Assembly: GCA_942490705.1 (NCBI GenBank)
Contig: CALNXY010000005.1
Location: forward strand, 434,001-498,000
Reading direction: 5' to 3'
Length of the DNA: 64,000 nt
DNA from: JAGRCP01 sp942490705
GTDB lineage: Bacteria; Chloroflexota; Anaerolineae; Caldilineales; Caldilineaceae
In this document: positions 1 to 10,308 of the stretch, piece by piece
Position numbering within the stretch: position 1 is the first letter of the stretch
Layout of the letters: each line of letters opens with the position of its first letter
The notes under the pieces: generated by a model
Told to the model about the DNA's origin: nothing
Databases searched by the model: none
Seen by the model: the letters and a program-made list of their open reading frames with translations, nothing else
Program-made: the position numbers and the translations under genes

Positions 1-641
<641 letters not shown>

Positions 642-744
642 AGTTATTATCTAGTCTCCCTTTTGATATCAGCTTCGAATCTGCGTCTTTTGCGCACGAC
701 TCGTAAACGCCGAAAGTCTGTTGCGGAATTCACGCCGAACAGGA

Positions 745-1035
745 TTAGTCCTGCACGATCGCCAAAACGTCGCTTTCCTTGAGGATCAAGTACTCAATGC
801 CGTCAAGCTTGATGGTGGTGCCGCCATACTTGGCGTAGAGTACCGTATCGCCAACGTTGACATCCATGGCAATGCGCTCTCCATCCTCGTTGCGCATGCC
901 AGGTCCGGCAGCTTCAACCTTGCCCTGCTGGGGCTTTTCCTTGGCCGTCTCCGGCAGAAAAATACCCGTCGAGGTTTGTTCTTCTTGTTCGATCGGCTTG
1001 ACCAGCAGGCGATCTCCAAGCGGCTTCAAATTCAT
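745..1035 (-). CDS. groES: GroES co-chaperonin (10 kDa)
   Basis: This 96-residue protein has the normal length for the family. It opens with MNLKPLGDRLLVKPI, has the mobile-loop segment around residues 20-30 (EQTSTGIFLPE), and ends with the family's GTTIKLDGIEYLILKESDVLA. GroES forms the seven-subunit lid of the GroEL ring in the cytoplasm. An AGGAGG ribosome-binding site lies at about 1,042-1,047 and fixes the start. It is the first gene of the groESL operon, and CIRCE lies in its leader, so repression by HrcA is expected. Confidence 0.98.
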   Translation of the reverse strand: MNLKPLGDRLLVKPIEQEEQTSTGIFLPETAKEKPQQGKVEAAGPGMRNEDGERIAMDVNVGDTVLYAKYGGTTIKLDGIEYLILKESDVLAIVQD

Positions 1036-1107
1036 CAGTGGCCTCCTAAAATTTGTTTTACGATTATTGGTTCAGTATGCGACAAGTAGACTTGCAAAAG
1101 AAACCCG

Positions 1108-1134
1108 TTAGCACTCAGTGCAGTAGAGTGCTAA
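1108..1134. promoter_or_regulatory. CIRCE operator (HrcA-binding inverted repeat)
   Basis: TTAGCACTC, nine bases, then GAGTGCTAA: an exact match to the CIRCE consensus. The symmetry extends to CCGTTAGCACTC/GAGTGCTAACGG (1,105-1,137). It lies just downstream of the -10 box and upstream of groES, the classical position for HrcA heat-shock repression. Confidence 0.97.
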
Positions 1135-1141
1135 CGGACGT

Positions 1142-1170
1142 ATCATATCTAAATCAGTTTTATGTGGCAA
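1142..1170 (-). promoter_or_regulatory. Housekeeping-type promoter of groESL
   Basis: Read on the minus strand: TTGCCA (-35, 1,170-1,165), a 17-base spacer, then TATGAT (-10, 1,147-1,142). Transcription would start at or just before the CIRCE element. Confidence 0.8.
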
Positions 1171-1293
1171 GTTTCTGAGTGCGCATATGACTCATAGTAT
1201 AAGCAGATATTGCATGCGCAGCGCTAACCTTGTGTTAGATTTTTGTTAATCTTTTTGGGAGGACGTGATTGATGCACCCCTTACACTCATGAA

Positions 1294-3474
1294 TTACGGA
1301 GTCGATTCGGCCATTACAGTCTGAATGTATTGAATCATCTCTTCTTCTTCCGCCACATAATCGACTAATTCAAACGCGGCATACAGCGCACGACTTTGCT
1401 CAAAATATGAGAGTGCACGCGCATAGGCTTTCTGCTCTAGTGCAACATGTCCCAAATTATGGAGCGTAGCCGCCATGTCAGTCCAATTACCCCGCTGCTC
1501 GGAAAGCGCCAGATCAAGCTCATACCATCGGAGCGCCTGTTCAAATTCGCCCTGGGCGTAGCAGGCTGAGCCCAGATTATTATAGCAAGTGCTAATGCCG
1601 GTCTGGTCATCGATGCGCTGAAAGACGTTGAGTGCGCGTTCGTAAGCAGCTTGAGCCTCAGCAAAGTCTTCCAAACCCTCCATTGAAAGCCCCATATTGT
1701 TAAAAGAGCTAGCAATGCTGTGCTGGTCCTGGTTGCGCAAGGCGATCCGCAGGGCCTTGCGCTGCTGGCGCATGGCATGCTGATATTCTTCCAGGCTGTA
1801 GTAGGCGCTGCCAAGATTGAGGTAGGCTGTCGTCAGCGCATTCTGGTCACCGGTCTGGGCAACACAGTCAAAGGCGGCATAAAAATGGCTAAGCGCTTCA
1901 CGCTGCCGATCCAAAATGCGCGCAGAGGTGCCCAGATCTGTAAAAACATAAGAGAGCTCAACCACGCGGTCCTGTGCGTCTAAGATATGACGGGCGCGCT
2001 CTAGCCACTCAACCGCCTCATCAACACGGTTGTTGAAAAAGAGCTGTCGGCCAATATTCGTCAATAGCCAAGCGTAATCAGCATAGTCGCGTAGGGCAAG
2101 GGAAGCCAAAGCGCCAGCTGCCAGCCAGCGCAAGGTACCAAGAGGATGACGCCAAAATGCATAGTAGGCGAGGGCGAGGGCATAGGAGCGCGTGAGCCGC
2201 AAATCATCCAGATGATCAGTCACGCCTGTGGGCCACTCGACACCGTCATGGTCGACTGACGGGTCGGAGATGATCTCCAGCGGATCGCGCTGCCAGAGTC
2301 GCTCCATGCGCTGGAGGCACCAGTCCATCCCTTGATAGATGTTGCCCCACTCGACGTCGATTTCGGGCCACTCGGCCTGCGGCAGATATTGATAACGTTG
2401 GGCAAAAGAAACATAGTAGCTGGCATGGGCGCGGTCCCAATCTTCGCCCAGCATGACAACATTCTGCTCCAAATAGCGTCGAACGACCGGATGGAGCACA
2501 GCACGCTGGCTATAGACGTCGATATCGAGGAGTGCGCGCGAGGTTAGTCCATCCAGGACTTCGTCTAACTCGGCATCGGCGCCCAGGTCGCCCCAGAAAA
2601 GTTCCCTAAATGCAGGCGATGAGGCCCCCCCGGCAGCACTGACCAGATGGTTGAGCAGCGGACCGACACTGGGCTGGCTGATCGCATAGTTCTCGACCGC
2701 AAACGTTACCAGATCCTGGATAGGCAAAATCTCATCGGGCGGAGCAAGGGCAACAAGAAATTCATTCAATTCGGGCCAAGTGTAGTCGAGCATTAGCCCC
2801 AAGACGAGACGCATGGAGAGAGGGCGCCCGCCGGTCAATGCGTAGATCTCGTCGGCGTGGCGGAGGGCAGGATCGACCACGACCTGGGGCGCGCGATTGC
2901 GGATGAAGCTGCCAATGTCGGCATGAGCCAATCCGCCTAGGTGCAAATGCTGATTTTGTACAAGACCGGCAATCTGAGGGCTGAAGTTGCGGTCGATCAA
3001 AAGGATGCGTGAGTTGCCGCCCGATTCATGCAGATGGCCGATGATGTCAACCAGCGTGTTGAGCTCAGCGTCAGTCGCCCCAGCCAGCTTGTCAATGATG
3101 AGCAGACGGCGCCGGCGATAGAGCTGCTCCAGAATGCTGATGCCCCAGCGTTCTTCACTCACGCGGGTAAGCGTCGTTCCCAGTACGGTATCCAGCGTAC
3201 GCACGACATCGTAAAGGCGAAACCGCGTCGTACCGGCAGCGCCAACACGAATGATGCCATCGCTAAAATGATAGTATTGATTCCAGGCCGCGGCCGTAGT
3301 GATCGTGCTCTTGCCATTGCCTTGCTCGCCGCTGACGGCAATCGCGGGCAGATAGTCGCTGCCAACCAGCCATCGATGCAACGTCTCCAACTGGGTCTGC
3401 GCACCGGAAAAGCCCTTCAATCGATAGAGGCCCAAATTATGAGGCGTTTCTCGCACTTCACTTCGCTCTGTCAT
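1294..3474 (-). CDS. STAND/NB-ARC-like P-loop ATPase with C-terminal TPR repeats
   Basis: This is a 726-residue protein. The Walker A motif GEQGNGKST is at residues 49-57 and a Walker B-like LLIID at 124-128, followed by a winged-helix-like middle region. The C-terminal third (about 490-710) is a run of TPR units with the A-x-x-x-x-x-x-L-G-x-A spacing. This architecture is that of signal-transducing STAND NTPases, which oligomerise on sensing a ligand through the repeat domain. No effector domain is recognisable at the N-terminus, which starts only about 25 residues before the nucleotide-binding fold. The role is unknown; regulator or defence scaffold are both possible. It is transcribed toward the window start and separated from groES by the CIRCE region, with a small Rossmann gene 47 bases upstream. 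Confidence 0.75.
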   Translation of the reverse strand: MTERSEVRETPHNLGLYRLKGFSGAQTQLETLHRWLVGSDYLPAIAVSGEQGNGKSTITTAAAWNQYYHFSDGIIRVGAAGTTRFRLYDVVRTLDTVLGTTLTRVSEERWGISILEQLYRRRRLLIIDKLAGATDAELNTLVDIIGHLHESGGNSRILLIDRNFSPQIAGLVQNQHLHLGGLAHADIGSFIRNRAPQVVVDPALRHADEIYALTGGRPLSMRLVLGLMLDYTWPELNEFLVALAPPDEILPIQDLVTFAVENYAISQPSVGPLLNHLVSAAGGASSPAFRELFWGDLGADAELDEVLDGLTSRALLDIDVYSQRAVLHPVVRRYLEQNVVMLGEDWDRAHASYYVSFAQRYQYLPQAEWPEIDVEWGNIYQGMDWCLQRMERLWQRDPLEIISDPSVDHDGVEWPTGVTDHLDDLRLTRSYALALAYYAFWRHPLGTLRWLAAGALASLALRDYADYAWLLTNIGRQLFFNNRVDEAVEWLERARHILDAQDRVVELSYVFTDLGTSARILDRQREALSHFYAAFDCVAQTGDQNALTTAYLNLGSAYYSLEEYQHAMRQQRKALRIALRNQDQHSIASSFNNMGLSMEGLEDFAEAQAAYERALNVFQRIDDQTGISTCYNNLGSACYAQGEFEQALRWYELDLALSEQRGNWTDMAATLHNLGHVALEQKAYARALSYFEQSRALYAAFELVDYVAEEEEMIQYIQTVMAESTP

Positions 3475-3521
3475 GCACGCTCATCTCACAAAACGGTTCT
3501 TCAGCAATACGCATCGAACGC

Positions 3522-3854
3522 CTACCCCAAGACCAAGCAAGGACACTGGGCTGCAGACGCGATAGCACGAATCAGTTCAGCGGACAGGGCCGTGCCGCCG
3601 GCCAGCCGGGCATAATCTCGTGCGGCCGCGGACGGGTCGATGAGAATCAGATCGGGACGGATGCGTCGCGCAAGTTCGTTGATGTTGACATGATTAACGC
3701 GTTCCACATAGTCAACCCGATCGATGAGTCCCTCGCGTACAGCCTTCGGATCTTCATCCGGCGCGCTGATGATCAAATGAATGTCACGGTTCTTGCGCAA
3801 CTGCATAATTGCTTGAATCGCCAGATCATCGGCGCCGATAAGCCAAATACGCAT
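3522..3854 (-). CDS. Small Rossmann-fold (TrkA-N-like) protein
   Basis: This 110-residue protein begins MRIWLIGADDLAIQAI, a beta-strand plus glycine-rich turn typical of a Rossmann nucleotide-binding fold. A second beta-alpha unit (DIHLIISAPDEDP) and a third strand (PDLILIDPS) follow. The length corresponds to a single NAD-binding half domain, as in stand-alone TrkA-N/RCK proteins. It lies between the STAND ATPase and the DASS transporter on the same strand, so a regulatory role for the transporter is possible but not shown. The exact function is not recognised. Confidence 0.6.
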   Translation of the reverse strand: MRIWLIGADDLAIQAIMQLRKNRDIHLIISAPDEDPKAVREGLIDRVDYVERVNHVNINELARRIRPDLILIDPSAAARDYARLAGGTALSAELIRAIASAAQCPCLVLG

Positions 3855-3976
3855 GCTCCCACCCTCCGATCAATGCAAAACCAGCCGCCATCGCTTACGA
3901 ACCATCAACCAATACGTAACCGGACCGAGAGCCGATCGGCACGCGCATCAACGAACAACAGCACGATCCGGCCAGC

Positions 3977-5623
3977 CTAAATCAGCCCCACATAACTCAG
4001 CGCCAAAAAGAACCCAAAGATGAACAGCATCGCCGGCAGGCCAGCGATGAGACCGGCACGCATCATGTCTTTACGCTCCACCGCGCCGGTAACTGAGGCC
4101 AGCGTCATGCGTGCCGAGGCGCTGGGCAACATATAGGCAAGGGCCAGTGTCATAATGGCGGGCAAGACGAGACGGGTCGGGGAAATCCCACTAGCGCTGC
4201 CCAACGTAACAAGAATCGGTGCCAAAATTGCCCCCAACGTGACGTTGTTCATGAATTGCGTCAAGACAAATGCACCAGCCACCAGACTCGCCAGAATCGC
4301 AGCGTAGGGCAATCCTGCCAATGTCGGTGCGAGCAGACTGGCGAACCATTCGCTGGCCCCTGTTTTGTTGAGCGCGTCGCCCAGGGTTAGGCCGGCGCCG
4401 ATTACGAAAAAGACGCCCCAGTTGACGCCGCGCAGGTCATTCCAGTCGATCACTTCGTCAATTGAAAGCAGCGCAACGGCCCCGATGGCGACGACCGCGC
4501 TGTTGAGCAATGTCTTGGGCAAGTTGAGCCATTGCTCCAAAGCCGAACCGGTAATCCAGAGCACAATGGCCAGGCTTAGCACCATGATGATTTCGCGTTC
4601 GGGGCCGCGTAAGCCCCCCATTTCCTCCATCTCATGGCGCGCAGGTTCCGTATCAATCTGGAGATCCGGCACGCGCACGGCCTGCATAAGCAAGAACCAG
4701 CTCATCGGGATCAAGACAACAACGATTGGCAGACCGTAGGTCATCCAATCCAGAAAGCCAAAGTCGGTCACTTGTGCCAGAAGGCCACTGGCGATGGCGT
4801 TTTCACCGCTGCCCATGATCGTGGCAATCGCACCGATGCTGGCGCTGTAGACAATGCCCAGGATTAGCAGAGATAGCGCACGCTGGGCCGCTTCGGGCCG
4901 GCTGATCCGCTGTGCGATTGTGATGGCGACGGGAATCAATACAGCGGCCGTGGCTGTATTTAGCACAAACATGCTGAGCGCCGCAGTGATGATCATGATG
5001 CCCAGGAGCAAACGGCGGAAGTAACCTTTGCTGGCGACGATGGCGTAGAGTGCCAGGCGTCGCGTCAAGCCGTGCTTGCGCAGGGCTTCGGCCAAGAAGA
5101 GACTGGCCAAGATCAGAAAAACGACCGGCTGGCCAAAGGGTGCAAATGCGCCAGCCGCGGTATCGATTCCCAAAGCGATCTGAGCAATTGGCACCATGAG
5201 GGCTGAAATTGGCAGTGGCGCCGGCTCCAGTGCCAAAATACTACCGGTGAAGGCAAAGAGCGCCAACGCGCGATGCCCTTCCTGAGAGAGCCCTGGCGGC
5301 GTGGGCAGCAGCAGAACAAATACAGTGATGCCGATGACGTAAAGAAAGCGACGGAGGTCAAAGACCTTACGCATCCCCGCCTGCACCGGCACCTGCAAGA
5401 CCTGCAATGTCGTTCGCCGTCGCTGCAAACGGCGCTTGCTAGTGGAGGTGCGGGCGGCGGTATTGGTCGTGCGCGTCACCGTCGCAGCAGAAGTTCCATC
5501 GGCTGTCGAGTCGGTTCCGGATTGTGCCTCACTTGGATCTTTCGCTTCCTCACCATTGGCGAGCGGCGAGAGTGTGGCAGTCTGGGGCAGATCAGATTTT
5601 AGGCGCGACTTGCGTAAGCTCAT
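3977..5623 (-). CDS. DASS-family (SLC13) sodium:carboxylate/anion symporter
   Basis: The 548-residue protein has a hydrophilic, Thr/Ala-rich N-terminus of about 90 residues, then roughly eleven to twelve membrane segments. Family features include the duplicated helix-hairpin regions (QPVVFLILASLFLAEAL near 165 and VNWGVFFVIGAGLTLGDAL near 405) and the motif LTQFMNNVTLGAILAPI near 455, which matches the conserved SNT-like substrate/sodium site of DASS and ArsB/NhaD-related carriers. It should import di- or tricarboxylates or another anion across the cytoplasmic membrane; the substrate cannot be read from sequence. It lies between a small Rossmann gene (122 bases downstream) and a TPR gene (73 bases upstream). 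Confidence 0.85.
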   Translation of the reverse strand: MSLRKSRLKSDLPQTATLSPLANGEEAKDPSEAQSGTDSTADGTSAATVTRTTNTAARTSTSKRRLQRRRTTLQVLQVPVQAGMRKVFDLRRFLYVIGITVFVLLLPTPPGLSQEGHRALALFAFTGSILALEPAPLPISALMVPIAQIALGIDTAAGAFAPFGQPVVFLILASLFLAEALRKHGLTRRLALYAIVASKGYFRRLLLGIMIITAALSMFVLNTATAAVLIPVAITIAQRISRPEAAQRALSLLILGIVYSASIGAIATIMGSGENAIASGLLAQVTDFGFLDWMTYGLPIVVVLIPMSWFLLMQAVRVPDLQIDTEPARHEMEEMGGLRGPEREIIMVLSLAIVLWITGSALEQWLNLPKTLLNSAVVAIGAVALLSIDEVIDWNDLRGVNWGVFFVIGAGLTLGDALNKTGASEWFASLLAPTLAGLPYAAILASLVAGAFVLTQFMNNVTLGAILAPILVTLGSASGISPTRLVLPAIMTLALAYMLPSASARMTLASVTGAVERKDMMRAGLIAGLPAMLFIFGFFLALSYVGLI

Positions 5624-5696
5624 AGCATTGACGGGTTCGCCCGCCTGTTTCTCTCGGCGGCAGCAGCTCGGACAGGCTGGCGAAGATTAGGCGGCA

Positions 5697-6833
5697 TCAC
5701 GAGGTATCACGGACGCACAGCGCCATACCTTCCAGCGCCGGGCCAGATTCCGGTTCGATTTCCAGCGCTTTGCGCAGCCATATTTCGGCTTCTTCACAAT
5801 CAGATGGATCCTTGAAGATGTGGGCCAGCCCCAACGTATACAAATGCTCAACACGAGCCCTTTCGCCCAATAACTCGACGCCGCGTTGAAGCGCCGGCAC
5901 TGTATCTTCATAGTTACGTCGCGCATAAAGCGCCATACCCAGGTGAACCTGTGCTGGACCGTAATTGGGATCCAACTCGACCGCTTGACGCAACGTACGG
6001 ATGGCCTGAAGATGATCACCGACATTGTACAGGCCGAAGCCCAATGCATCCAGCGTAACGGGGGATTCGTAGACCTCAACAGCCTTGCGGTAACTCTCGT
6101 TGGCCTTTTCATACTCAAGCAGGCCAATACGATATTGACGACCCTGCTCGATGTACAGGTCATGGCGCTCGGGCGCAAGCTCTAGCGCTGCGGTATATGC
6201 TTCGACGGCTTGTTCATACTCACCCTGGCGCTCGTAGAGATATGCCTGGTTGCGCCAGGTCAAAATATGGTTGTCATCTAAAGCAAAGGCTTGATTCAAA
6301 TAGTCTTGCGCGACGTCCCAGTTGCCGACATCGGTATATATCTCAGCCAGCACAGCCAACGTCTGAACGTGCTCGGGATCTACCTCCAAGGCGTCCAACG
6401 CGTGGTTGATCGCCTCCTCATAGTCACCGCGCCAGTCTTCAGCCCGGGCCAATGCCGCCAGTGCGTCGGGGTCGTCCGGAGCCAGGGCAACAGCTTCCTG
6501 CGCCATCTCATAAGCCTGCGGCACATCTTGCAGGATCAGGTAAAGCTGCGACAATGCAACGTAGGGTATCGAGCTATCCGGTTCCAGCCGGCTCATCTGG
6601 CGATAGGCGGCTAATGCACCATCATAGTCAGCCGCCGCCAGCGACGCTTCGGCGTCCGCCTGGTAGGAAGCCCCACTGCGGGTTGGAATCGGCGTCGGTT
6701 CCAGAGGCGTATCTATGATCCATGACGGTCGCTGTTCATAGAGCACGATGCCAATGATGGCAAGCAAGATCAGTGGCCAAAAACGCCATCGACCTCGCCG
6801 CCGTCGCGGCTTGTACGAACGATCAAGATACAT
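5697..6833 (-). CDS. Membrane-anchored TPR protein
   Basis: About 378 residues from the ATG at 6,833; an upstream in-frame TTG at 6,884 is less likely because the ATG directly precedes the basic leader. The N-terminus carries a basic stretch (KPRRRRGRWRFW) followed by one hydrophobic helix (PLILLAIIGIVLY), which fits a type II membrane anchor. The remainder is nine or so TPR units, for example DDPDALAALARAEDWRGDYE and DPNYGPAQVHLGMALYARRN. Such proteins act as docking scaffolds; no catalytic domain is present. The gene ends 73 bases before the DASS transporter gene, with the same orientation. Confidence 0.75.
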   Translation of the reverse strand: MYLDRSYKPRRRRGRWRFWPLILLAIIGIVLYEQRPSWIIDTPLEPTPIPTRSGASYQADAEASLAAADYDGALAAYRQMSRLEPDSSIPYVALSQLYLILQDVPQAYEMAQEAVALAPDDPDALAALARAEDWRGDYEEAINHALDALEVDPEHVQTLAVLAEIYTDVGNWDVAQDYLNQAFALDDNHILTWRNQAYLYERQGEYEQAVEAYTAALELAPERHDLYIEQGRQYRIGLLEYEKANESYRKAVEVYESPVTLDALGFGLYNVGDHLQAIRTLRQAVELDPNYGPAQVHLGMALYARRNYEDTVPALQRGVELLGERARVEHLYTLGLAHIFKDPSDCEEAEIWLRKALEIEPESGPALEGMALCVRDTS

Positions 6834-6887
6834 AAGCGAATTGCAATTGGCTCCAGCGCCCAAAGCGGGGCGCAATCTATCCAAATC

Positions 6888-6917
6888 TTGCTCTATCCTC
6901 CTGGCATATGGTATAAG
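6888..6917 (+). promoter_or_regulatory. Promoter of tRNA-Arg
   Basis: TTGCTC (6,888-6,893), 18-base spacer, TATAAG (6,912-6,917), ending 24 bases before the tRNA. Confidence 0.55.
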
Positions 6918-6941
6918 TGACGAGCAATCATCACTTCATTT

Positions 6942-7013
6942 GCCCTCGTAGCTCAGTGGATAGAGCACCGGCCTCCGGAGCCGGGAGCCCAGGTTCGAAT
7001 CCTGGCGGGGGCG
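6942..7013 (+). tRNA. tRNA-Arg (anticodon CCG)
   Basis: A full cloverleaf can be drawn: acceptor GCCCTCG/CGGGGGC with one G-T pair and discriminator G at 7,013; D arm GCTC/GAGC; anticodon stem CCGGC/GCCGG around loop CTCCGGA (anticodon CCG, codon CGG); T arm CCAGG/CCTGG around TTCGAAT. The 3' CCA is not encoded. Confidence 0.95.
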
Positions 7014-7026
7014 CTCCCAATACTCA

Positions 7027-10000
7027 TCAACTTGGCGTAGTCGTCGTATCCTCGGAGGAGAGGTTCTGCGGCGTTTCGACACGCAGCTGCAACCAGAGTA
7101 GCGGAACAATCATCCCCATAAAAACCACCACACCGGCTGCCCACGAGCCCAGCGAATCTCCCAACCATCTGGCCCCTGGAATCAACCCCAGACCGTATAG
7201 AAGATAAAAAAGCAAGCCAACGATTACGGCCCACAAGATATTGTACACCAATGTGGAACGGGGCAGTGTGCGGATCTGTACGATCAGCAAGAGGCTAACA
7301 ACAATCAGAATTGTAAAAAACGCAACCAGCAGGCTCAGAAGATTCACGTTGTCCAGATTTAGAACGGCCCCTGCATCGTCGGACTGCGCTACGGCCGTCG
7401 TCGGCGCTTCAATGTCTGAAGAAGGCGCATCACCCACAGAAGATTCCGCTCCTTCTACAGGCGCAACTGGCAAATCATCCAACAAGGCCAACTTGACCGT
7501 GATGGGCGGACCCGTCGACGCTTCACCGCTACGGGCCGAGATCGACAATGTGCCGCTTTCGCTCAGCAGTAGATCGCGCGAGGCGATGCCTTGGCGCGTC
7601 AAGGCTGGCTCGGCGGAAACGGCAAGATCTTTGCCCTCATATGCGATCTGGAATTCTACAGGCGTATTGTCGGCCACGAGGTTACCATTGTAGTCAATAA
7701 TCGGGCCAACCTCAACGGTGACGCTGTTAGCGATATAGGCATCTTGCGACTCGAGGGCCAGGGTGGCAGTGTTGACCACGACCTGCCCGTCTACGAGGAC
7801 TTGTAGAGGCATCTGTACCTGTGCATCGGGCTGAAGCCGTTCAGTCAGATTATCAAAACGCGTCCCCGAGACGCTGAGCGGCGGCGCGCCGGCCGGCACA
7901 ATGCCGCGGAAAAGCGTACGAACGGCCATCTCAAGAAAAGTTGTAGAATGGCTATAAACCCCAAGGTAGGTCGAGAGTTGACTGATCTCCGTTGCATCCA
8001 GAAAGTTGGGCGCCTGAAGCGCCAGTACAACCACCTGTTTTCCTTCAACCTGTTCGCCCCGTTGACGCAAAAAGCGCTTCACAATATCACTATCGGGATC
8101 CGCGCCCGGGTCAACATTGAGCATGGCAAAGATGATCCAATCGGCGTCATCGATATCGCGCTCAATGCGGCTGAATTTGTCGTCACCAGCTGATTGATCC
8201 TGAGGCGGGGAGGGAGGAATGTTGACGGTGAAGGCAGGCTGCGGGCGATCCTGAGGGTCCGTGGCAACGGTCACGGCCTGACTTGAAGTAACGATTTCCG
8301 TGGCAGAGATCGCAACGCTTGGTTCGAGCGCCGGAATCATAACGGCGATGCCGGCGCTAGGCTCTTCATCAACTACGACCTCTTCCCCAGTCTCCAAAAT
8401 CTCAGCCAGCTCCCCGAACGTATAGTTCTTGAGTTGGTCTGGCGCCACTTGCCCCGTGCCTTCCGGGCCATAAAGTTTCAGAATTATATCGCCAATCTCT
8501 TCCGGTCCCACAGAGATATCGGCGAGGCAGGTTGCGCACTCTTTGACCCACCGAAGATCGGTGAAGATCACGACCTGTTCATCGGACTGCAATGGCGGCG
8601 GCAATGTGTCGGTCACGGTCAGCGGATCGGGATAGAGAATCGTAATCGACTCTCGCGCCACCTGCTGCACAATTCGCTCCGCTTCCGACATCGCGACGCT
8701 CTCGTCGTCAAACAGGGCCAGGTCTGCCGGCGTGCTCAGAAGATCGGTCAAGACAATCGTACCGGCTGGCGGAATCTCCGTCATGGTAAGGGGGAGTGCG
8801 TCAGCACCGGCTTCGGCCACCAACATGACGCCTTCACTGACCAAACGCTCTGCTGAGGCCAAGACTTCGGCCGGATCTAACGCTAGCTTCAGCTTTGCGC
8901 GGATGATGCGCCGCACGGCATCATCAACCTGCAGGGCAAACCCAAAATCATCTGCGTAGCGTGATTGAAAAAAGGTTACCGTTTCTTCAATATTTTTCAA
9001 TTCGCTGGCCCAGGTGCCATCCTTGCCAAAATAGCCCAAATAGATCATGTCATTCCCGGCCGTGAATGCATCCAACGCAGCCCGTCGAAATGGAAAATCT
9101 ACCAAGGCGGGGTCATACGCGCGGCGAATTGCAGGCAGCCCCAGCGCCGTGGTCATCATCAACCCACCGTCGTCACGCCAAGTCTCCAGACCCTGCTCCT
9201 CCATAAGCATACTCAGGGCCGGAGAGAGACCAAGCGGCGGCACCCGTCCCGAGCCAGTCGGCTGATAGGCCGTGTAGCGCATATGACTGGACATGAGGGC
9301 ATCGGTCCGAACCGATTGGCCGGTCAGATTGGACGGCCTCCCCCTGGTGACAGTGAGGAAAGGCGGGAGCGATTTCTGTGCCATGGTCTCTGGCGTGTCT
9401 TGAATGGTGGCGACCTCAAACACTGGCAGCCGATCGGCCGAGCCAATGCCTGGGAAATGACGGGCGACGGTCGCAACCGTCTCCGTGCTTCCCGCTTTCA
9501 CGCCAGCAATATAGGCCGAACCCAGCTCACTGACCCAGAAGGCGTCGCCTCCAAAGGAAAAGATACCCAGGCTGCCGACTGCATCAGTGCGCGGTACACT
9601 ATAAACGTCGAGTATGGGGCCAAGCAGTAGATTCACGCCTACCGCGGCTAGTTCGCGACCGACGATGCCGCCAACGTCATAAGCAAGTGATGGATTCCAG
9701 CCTGCCCCCAAAGTCATTTGATTGGGCAGTTCTGTAAAGTTGCGCCGCAAGGCAGTGGCCATGACATCATCGCCAAACTGTTCTACCCCGACAAATAGGG
9801 GCAATGCAGTGGCTGCGGTATCGAGTTCATCTTCATCCAGCGGGGCAAGTGCATCATCGACAGGCAACGTAGCACCGAAGGCAAGGGCCTGCAAACGGTT
9901 AGCGAGCGAGGCGACAAGGGCTGGCGTATCAGCATTCTTGGCATTGACAAAATTGCCATAGGCCGGCGTGAGCACAACGCCGCCGATGCGATATGTTTGA

Positions 10001-10308
10001 ATTAGTTCAGCGATATCACTTTCCGGACCAGTCTCGTCACCCAGAAAATTGGTGACGAAGAGTTGCCCCACCCGATCGGCCGGTAGGAGCGTGGCGAGAT
10101 AGGCTTCGACCAGCGCATCCAGGTAGCGGTCGACAAGCTCCTGTTCCGCGGGATCATCCAGTTGCCAACTGAAAGTGTCAGAGACATCTGCAGGCGGCAT
10201 CAGTGGTGACTCCGATTGACTGATGGCGGCCACTGGCATGCAAAGAGGAGTACAAATAAGTAACAACGCTATCCAGATTCGCCATTGGAAAGAATTGGGG
10301 ACTGGCAT
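7027..10308 (-). CDS. Large secreted/membrane GH3-like protein, catalytic residues apparently lost
   Basis: About 1,093 residues from the ATG at 10,308; an alternative in-frame start 14 codons upstream is possible. A hydrophobic signal segment (RIWIALLLICTPLCMPVAA) is followed by a glycoside hydrolase family 3 N-terminal barrel: LGAGWNPSLAYDVGGIVGRE, then GVNLLLGPILDVY, then ARHFPGIGSADRLP. In active GH3 NagZ-type enzymes this last segment reads KHFPGHG with a downstream D-S-H dyad, and the nucleophile lies in an S/T-D-D-L motif; here the first reads HFPGIGSAD and the second region reads MMTTALGLP. The C-terminal half has a beta-sandwich-like region and two to three hydrophobic helices near the end (LLSLLVAFFTILIVVSLLLI). 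The protein is probably anchored outside the membrane and may bind rather than cleave glycans. Confidence 0.75.
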   Translation of the reverse strand: MPVPNSFQWRIWIALLLICTPLCMPVAAISQSESPLMPPADVSDTFSWQLDDPAEQELVDRYLDALVEAYLATLLPADRVGQLFVTNFLGDETGPESDIAELIQTYRIGGVVLTPAYGNFVNAKNADTPALVASLANRLQALAFGATLPVDDALAPLDEDELDTAATALPLFVGVEQFGDDVMATALRRNFTELPNQMTLGAGWNPSLAYDVGGIVGRELAAVGVNLLLGPILDVYSVPRTDAVGSLGIFSFGGDAFWVSELGSAYIAGVKAGSTETVATVARHFPGIGSADRLPVFEVATIQDTPETMAQKSLPPFLTVTRGRPSNLTGQSVRTDALMSSHMRYTAYQPTGSGRVPPLGLSPALSMLMEEQGLETWRDDGGLMMTTALGLPAIRRAYDPALVDFPFRRAALDAFTAGNDMIYLGYFGKDGTWASELKNIEETVTFFQSRYADDFGFALQVDDAVRRIIRAKLKLALDPAEVLASAERLVSEGVMLVAEAGADALPLTMTEIPPAGTIVLTDLLSTPADLALFDDESVAMSEAERIVQQVARESITILYPDPLTVTDTLPPPLQSDEQVVIFTDLRWVKECATCLADISVGPEEIGDIILKLYGPEGTGQVAPDQLKNYTFGELAEILETGEEVVVDEEPSAGIAVMIPALEPSVAISATEIVTSSQAVTVATDPQDRPQPAFTVNIPPSPPQDQSAGDDKFSRIERDIDDADWIIFAMLNVDPGADPDSDIVKRFLRQRGEQVEGKQVVVLALQAPNFLDATEISQLSTYLGVYSHSTTFLEMAVRTLFRGIVPAGAPPLSVSGTRFDNLTERLQPDAQVQMPLQVLVDGQVVVNTATLALESQDAYIANSVTVEVGPIIDYNGNLVADNTPVEFQIAYEGKDLAVSAEPALTRQGIASRDLLLSESGTLSISARSGEASTGPPITVKLALLDDLPVAPVEGAESSVGDAPSSDIEAPTTAVAQSDDAGAVLNLDNVNLLSLLVAFFTILIVVSLLLIVQIRTLPRSTLVYNILWAVIVGLLFYLLYGLGLIPGARWLGDSLGSWAAGVVVFMGMIVPLLWLQLRVETPQNLSSEDTTTTPS

